A stretch of 64,000 nt of DNA from Siniperca chuatsi (taxonomy: Eukaryota; Chordata; Actinopteri; Centrarchiformes; Sinipercidae). Of the stretch, positions 58,191-64,000 are shown piece after piece. The notes beneath the pieces were generated by a model. That model was not told where the DNA came from and did not search any database. It was given only the letters and a program-made list of their open reading frames with translations. The position numbers and the translations under genes were made by a program. Every line of letters starts with the position of its first letter. The first letter of the stretch is position 1. Where the stretch lies: positions 14,305,001 to 14,369,000 of the forward strand of contig NC_058064.1 in NCBI RefSeq assembly GCF_020085105.1, written 5' to 3'.

Positions 58191-61100
58191 GGTGGAGATC
58201 AAACCAAATCTGGAAGGAACAACCCCTCACTCACCAGACTGCGATGAGAGGGGAGAGAGACTTAGGACGAGGACAATGGGTGATAATGAGACTGGAAATC
58301 CGCCCTTTTCAAACCAACATATGTGCTTACATTTCTCCAAACCTCCACGAGTTAGATCAGACAGAACTCTGGCTAAAGGCTTATTAGTCGTTATCATGTT
58401 GGCAAAAGCAATGCCTACACTAAGCCGGCTAAAAATGAAAGTTTTTCTCACCTGAAAACCGAACTTTTTGAAAATGGTCTCCGGCGTGAATGAATCTGAA
58501 AATGCCAGCCTCACATTTTAGTGTGGACAAGGAAAAGCATGCTTTTGGAAAATGATGCCATGTGGCACAAAAGTCACTGCTGGTGACCACTGGTGTTTAA
58601 TGGGGCCATCAATCAACAGAGGAAGAGCCAGGTTGGCAGGCAAAATGGCTGCAACTTACTACTCTATTAATATACTATTACTATATTAACTACATTTCTA
58701 CAGAAGCAACATCCCCAAGAAAACATGCTAGCTGTATGGACACACAGCTTTAAGTCACTTTTTTGTCTACATCTCTGGCTGTCTGTCCTCTCAGAGTGGA
58801 TCTTAAAGTATATGTGTGGGAGGGAGTTTAGTGCAGTTCCCAGCTGCTCACAGCGGGGTAAAGGACATCTGTTTGAGCCATCACACAACATCACAGCACC
58901 ATGGCCATATTCTAATGCTCCCTCCAACTTCCAGTAATTCATGGCAGCAGATGTTACTGTTGTTGTTCTATAGGCTGTAGACTGATTGGCTTGTCAGTTG
59001 ACAACTTTACAGAGCATGCAGTCTGTAAAACCTTGATGTGTTAGCAATGATGTGATCATGAACACATGATAAATGTAGGATAAAGGCAGAAAAACAGGAG
59101 TCCTCCTTTGTAAAAGATGTGAATCCTCTATGTCCAAACCTCCTAAACCTTTGCTCTTACATTATTACAATAACATTTACTCTCTGTTATAATGCTAACA
59201 AAGTTATTACACCCTCTAGGCAGGAATCACTAACACATGTCTGATCTAATGCGCAGAGAGATTTTGGCTGTCGGGCCATGTCAGAGTTCATGGGAGCTCA
59301 ATGTAAATTCTCAGTTTATACAGCTGCATACATCTGTAAAGCGAGCATGGAGGAAACATTAGCTAATATGAGATTGTGCAACTTTCAGTTTCTCTGTTGA
59401 GGATCCTGACTTTAAGTGTGCTAGTTGAACTAATAGCTGAATGTGACAATTAGGTTAAACGCTGTCTTTATCTCTCTGGGTACGTGCACTCTGTCAGCTC
59501 CAGAGGCCAGACGGTGAGGACGTGTTTGATCAAAGCATGCTTGTTCTGGTTTATCTAGTTGGGTTGCAGCATTTCAGGGGACAGGTCCTGACAGTATGCC
59601 AAAATCTGGGGTGTGGGGGGGGGGGGATCTGTGAGAGTGTGTAAAAAGACGTAGGCTTGTTCCTACAGTATATTATGCACTGTAACATATAGAGTGCACT
59701 GTAGAGACCATACAGACTGTGATAGTTGTTGACTAACAGTTGTCTAACTGGTCTGTGGAGCGGCTTTGACGCACATCTGCCCTCCGACAAACTCATGCCC
59801 CTGGCAGTCGACAAAAGATTTCTCAATCAAAGGGTAGATTGGGCAAATGTGTTTTTTTCTGCAACACAATGAATAGCCTTTGGACCTCAGTGCATTGAGT
59901 TCACCCAAAAAGTAACCCATCTTTTCCCTTCCATCTCTGGCCATGGATGTCTTTTCGACATTTCAACATTGGTTGTATCCAACACAAGCCGAACCATTTC
60001 CAGACCTGGTTTTACAGCTGAGTTCTGAGTTTTGTGCACTCTGGCATGACTGAAAGTAGAGTTGCAATGATTAGTCCGTTTATCAATTACTTGGGTTTTT
60101 CTTTTTTTTTAAAAGAGAATTAATCTGCAGCTATTTTTATACTAGTTTTTGTAATTTTTCAAGCAAAATGCCAAAAATGTCATGCTTCCCAGTTCTCAAA
60201 TGTGAGAATTTAGTGGCTTTCTTGGTCTTACATTACAGTAAAACTGAATATTTTGGGGTTTTGGACTGTTGGTCGTACAAAATAAGACATTTGATGACAG
60301 GATTTTGTGATGTTTTCTGATGTTTCACAGACCAAACAATCAATGGATTAATCTATAAAATAACTGGCAGATTGAACGCAAATGAAAATAATCATTAGTT
60401 GCAGCCCTAACTGAAAGTTCTGTTGCCACTGACTCCCCTTCTTTAATGTAAAAGATTTAACAGCTGATTTAGTTGACAGCTTTCTGAACCCACCTGGTCT
60501 GTAACTTGAACCTATTTCATTCATATAATATAGCCTTGCTGGGTCTCTGTGTTGATATGTATATGTAGGTCGACAACTACCTCTTAACTGGGTTGATATG
60601 ACTTTATTTCCCCTTTCATAGATGACCGTGGCCCAGCCCATGTCTCACCTCAGAGGACATTGTGTTTTAAATCCCAGAGGAACTATAATCCCAGACAGAG
60701 GGGCTCTATCTTTAGGTCACAGGAGAAGAGGAAACAGGAGCTGCACAGAGAGGCGTCAGCTGCACTCAACAGAGCATGTTAACAGATGACAGCAAGGACA
60801 CAACAGACCCACAATCAAGAGAAAAAAAGGTTCTTCCAAGGTAAAGAAAAGCCTAGTCCAGTCCCCAGACCCAGTCCCCTCTGCTGGATGAGGATCTCGA
60901 TCTCTCTGTAAAAAGGGCATCCATGAGCCACACAGACCAAAAATCAGGTACAGAGCAAATCCCAAAACCAGCTTGATTAAAACAACAGAATGTCATGTTT
61001 ATCCGTCACTGTCTCTTGGTACTGCTGCTGCACAGACAAGGAAATGGAAACCTATAGGGGAATTTGAAAGGGGAATTCATGACCAACACATAAATATTTT

Positions 61101-61428
61101 TCTCGCATCAGAATGAAGTTTTCCTTGAAACCATGTGGGTGTCTGCGGTTTATTACAAAAACAGGTTAAGGCTCGACTAGTCAGGAAGTGGGGCTCACTT
61201 GCAACATAAAACAAGATACTGAGAACAATCGCCTGCGTTCAGATGTATGCAGGGAGAGGAGCAAGAAGTCAGCAGCTCTCTGACAGTATGGTCTTTTAAG
61301 AGAGCCCAGGTCACTCATGCTTTCTTGAAGAAGAGATCAACATTACTTTTTTGCCATAAAGCTTGTTAGCAAGGTTTATAATCACAATTACATAACAGCA
61401 CAATTTTGAATTAAAGCGTTTTAATTAC
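58191..61428 (-). other. ppara 5' intron(s) and 5' UTR sequence upstream of the start codon
   Basis: 3.2 kb between the start-codon exon and the proposed first exon. It contains a MITE at 60057-60409 and a G-run at about 59611-59625. Further non-coding 5' exons, known for mammalian PPARA, could lie here but cannot be placed. Confidence 0.5.
60057..60409. mobile_element. hAT-like MITE with perfect 8-bp TSD in ppara 5' intron
   Basis: The ends are TAGAGTTGCAATGATTAG on the left and the complement of TAGGGCTGCAACTAATGATT on the right. Exact copies of ACTGAAAG flank it (60049-60056 and 60410-60417). It is 353 bp, non-coding. The family (ends TAG.G.TGCAAC) is one I recognise as frequent in fish. 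Confidence 0.92.
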
Positions 61429-61620
61429 CGTAGATACTGTAATGCGAAGCATTTCCAGATGCCGGGATGGGACGGCTGTCTGTAAGCAGAGGAAGGAGGT
61501 GTTTTGGTCCCGGCACGCTCCGACACACTGTTCCGGCTCTGTTCTCCTGAAAAACTTGATGCGTCGCCTCCCTGCGTGCTGTCAAAGCTCCGTTTATCCC
61601 CTGCAGGAAGTAACGTAGCG
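61429..61620 (-). other. probable non-coding first exon of ppara
   Basis: A GC- and CpG-rich block ending in a good minus-strand donor (CTACG|GTAATT at 61429/61428), about 3.2 kb upstream of the start codon. It carries no conserved protein. The start near 61620 is a guess from the promoter elements. Confidence 0.45.
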
Positions 61621-61800
61621 TCGCACGGCGACGTGGCGCACACACCCCTGACACACCTATGCTTTCAACCAATTGACATGCGGGGATCTGAAAGAGGGAC
61701 CGCCCCGGTTGTTGTTGTTTTTTTGGTTGTTGTTGTTGTTGTTGGCAGGACACGATCACTTCCCGGTGGCTCGAGACGTCACGGCTCGGTCTGGATGTGT
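61621..61800 (-). promoter_or_regulatory. putative ppara promoter (GC box, reversed CCAAT, CpG-rich)
   Basis: On the minus strand there is GGGGCGG at about 61703-61709 and an inverted CCAAT (CAACCAATTGAC on the plus strand at about 61667-61678). CpG dinucleotides are dense from 61500 to 61800 against CpG-poor surroundings. No TATA box is seen. (GTT)n at 61709-61744. Confidence 0.45.
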
Positions 61801-61814
61801 AACAGGGATTGTGT

Positions 61815-61838
61815 GCGTGTGTGTGTGTGTGTGTGTGA
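61815..61838. repeat. (GT)n microsatellite
   Basis: About 24 bases of GT beside the proposed ppara promoter. Confidence 0.9.
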
Positions 61839-62160
61839 CGTGCTCTCATCCCCGTCGTCTCTTTAACGACCCAATAATAAAAAGGCAGGGATATCAGTAA
61901 ACACAACACTCTGGCTTAATTGGCTCTGTAAAATCAATGTCAGCTGATCGCCTAAATCATTTACAATGGAGCCATTATAAATCACTGTGTAATAAACCTC
62001 AACAACACGATATATTATAGGATAATTACATAAATGCTCAATAAAACGACCGTTTGTCACAATTAAATGCCAAACAACACGCAGAGGTTTGAATATTACA
62101 TTATATATAATAGTAACCTAGTTATTAACAGTGTGTATTTTTTTGATGTTTTGAACACAT
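61839..62160. other. upstream intergenic, nothing recognised
   Basis: AT-rich sequence without genes. Confidence 0.4.
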
Positions 62161-62161
62161 G

Positions 62162-62616
62162 CAGTGGTGGAATGTAACGACATTCACTCAAGTACTGTAC
62201 TTAAATTTGGGATAATCAATGTTATGCTATACTTGTACTTCACAACATTTCAGAGGGAAATGTACTTTTTACTCTACTACTACGCTACAATACATTTATT
62301 TAGCACTTATAGATTAAATTACCTTACAGTATATATAACAGTAGCTCCATCTCAACCGCCTACAACAGTAAAATGCTACTTACATTAATGCATCAGTAAT
62401 AATAATCTAATAATTTTATATATAATAGTGTAACACTCACAGGAGCCATTTTTCTTAATTATGAGTACTTTTACTTATATTATTTTAAGTAAATATTTCT
62501 AATAATACTTAAGTGACATTTTCAGTGCAGGGCTTTTACTTGTAAGGGAGTATTTTTATACTGCAGTGTTGCTCCTTTTACTTAAGTAAAGGATCTGAAT
62601 ACTTCCTCCACCACTG
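62162..62616. mobile_element. MITE of the CAGTGGTGG family, good copy
   Basis: The ends are CAGTGGTGGAATGTAACGAC and the complement ...TACTTCCTCCACCACTG. The interior contains CACTCAAGTACTGTACTTAAAT, TACTTTTTACTCTACTACTACG, AATGCATCAGTAATAATAATC and CTTTTACTTAAGTAAAGGATC. The same order is seen, more decayed, at 2732-3226. No TSD remains. Confidence 0.85.
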
Positions 62617-64000
62617 CTTATACTGTATGTCATATACAGTATGTTATGTATTAATAACAATGAAACTGGTATACTGATGTAATAGCTTCTTGTGCTCATA
62701 TTTTACTACATATTACTCTACTGGAGGTGTTTTCATATGGAAAAGTCAAATGAAGACGCACACTTTAATACATGTGTTACATATTAGTGTAATTGAAAGG
62801 TAGGTTACTGTGTTGTTCAGCTATAATGAGTCAATATAATTGATCTCTTAGGGATCAGCAGTAAATAAGACAATATCACCTGTACATTAATAGGGACATG
62901 TTCTGCACAATGCAATAGCCTACTAGCCATATGTTATCCTATTAGAGGACTAATTTGTAGACTGAGGTACGAATTATGAAGTGCATATTCCTGACAGTCC
63001 TTTGCAGCTAGATTTTGCAGTCCAAATCTTCTCTTCTTTACATCTATTTCTTTATTTGTATAGTTTACCAAAGGAAATATGGGATTATGGTTATTTGCCT
63101 GTAGTTATCTCTGCAATATTAGTTTATAAACTTAATGAACATTTGTTTATATTAAATGGCAAGTTTTAAATGTGACCAAATGATTCTGTACTAATTTACA
63201 ACACTTTTTGTAGTGTAGTAAATTAGCCACTGGTTGAATATGTGCTTTTATTGACTGGACCCAGTACATCTTACAGTTATTAAACAAGGAACCTCAGGGA
63301 ACACAGCTTTCTGCTAGAGCAAAATGATCTTTTTAACTGTACCATACATGTTTATCCATATGTTTCCTGTGGTATAAGCAGAACGCACTCCTCCCCTTTG
63401 AAAACAGTAGTTGGTTCAGACTCCTGTTGCGTTTTCTTTGCTTCATAGTTTTTATAAATCCATAGCCTTCTGTAAAATAAATCTTGCCAATGTGCACTGA
63501 AGTGTAGACTGCCATCCTCCCAAGTTAAGTACATGTAATATCTGGCGCCATCTACTGTGTATGGCTGCACAGCAATGTGTCAATGTGTCTCCGTCCTGAG
63601 GTGAGAGACTGTCTGGGGGTATTTGGCCACTATCTTTTCCTGTTGACTTCCACAGAGAAGCTAGACAACAAAACCCTCCTGAGGATGCTCAGTGTGTTTT
63701 CACACAGACAAGTGGGAGGGTGATAATTTATGATTTTCTGGTACCTCAGCACCTGCTCTCTTGTTCCATCTGTGAGGGAAACACACATGCTCATGTTTTC
63801 TGAATTACAGACAGTCTGAAGCTCAATTAAGTACAGACTGTGTGAACCACAGCTTTGATGAAGTTTGGGATGCTACTTGAAAACTTAGCTCAAAGCCTAT
63901 GACTACAATCTGAAGTGTGTTCCGAAATGTTGAACATCTGTCAGACACAATTTTGCTCAAATCAAATGGTATGACTTTTTTTGTAGCTTCAAATTGTTGT
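62617..64000. other. intergenic upstream of ppara, nothing recognised
   Basis: No coding motif, RNA gene or repeat family that I can support. I looked for the let-7 sequence that lies upstream of mammalian PPARA and did not find it here. Confidence 0.45.

Noticed and set aside
61421..61909. 162-codon minus-strand frame in the GC-rich block
   Set aside because: Includes His-Thr and Gln runs from GT and GTT microsatellites. Better explained as the ppara promoter and non-coding first exon.
61900..64000. let-7 cluster expected upstream of PPARA from mammalian gene order
   Set aside because: I searched for the let-7 mature sequence on both strands here and saw no match; it may lie beyond the window.

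Overview
This is a stretch of a ray-finned fish nuclear genome, most likely a percomorph (perch-like) teleost. The evidence is intron-split vertebrate genes with GT-AG introns, many CA/GA/TATC microsatellites, and several non-autonomous transposon families that I recognise as common in perch-like fish. There are no bacterial-style operons, and almost all of the short open frames are chance frames.

Three protein-coding genes can be rebuilt exon by exon, all on the minus strand and all in the right 22 kb. From right to left (the direction of transcription): ppara (PPAR-alpha nuclear receptor, seven coding exons 58190 to 50803, 477 residues, probable first non-coding exon and GC-rich promoter near 61430-61750); cdpf1 (cysteine-rich DPF-motif protein, three coding exons 48604 to 47445, 117 residues); and cdkn1b (p27Kip1-type CDK inhibitor, two coding exons 44632 to 43583, 186 residues). 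The cdkn1b 3' untranslated region carries two miR-221/222 8-mer sites, one extending to 16 contiguous bases of complementarity.

The left 42 kb has no host gene that I can support. It is a repeat-rich intergenic region. It holds two recurrent MITE-like families (called A and B here, four or five copies each), a decayed LINE with a YADD reverse-transcriptase box (15.4-16.9 kb), LINE 3' tails, a Harbinger-type element carrying a Myb/SANT-like frame and nested inside an older fold-back element (38.0-39.7 kb), and a two-exon coding fragment of probable transposon origin (34.27-34.77 kb). Further transposons sit in the ppara introns, two of them with 8-bp target-site duplications.

The genes do not form an operon. 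ppara regulates fatty-acid catabolism, cdkn1b restrains G1-S progression, and cdpf1 is poorly characterised. The candidates most worth following are the miR-221/222 pair, a perfect 28-bp palindrome in the cdkn1b intron, the nested Harbinger element, two perfect AGGTCA direct repeats, and the spliced orphan coding fragment.
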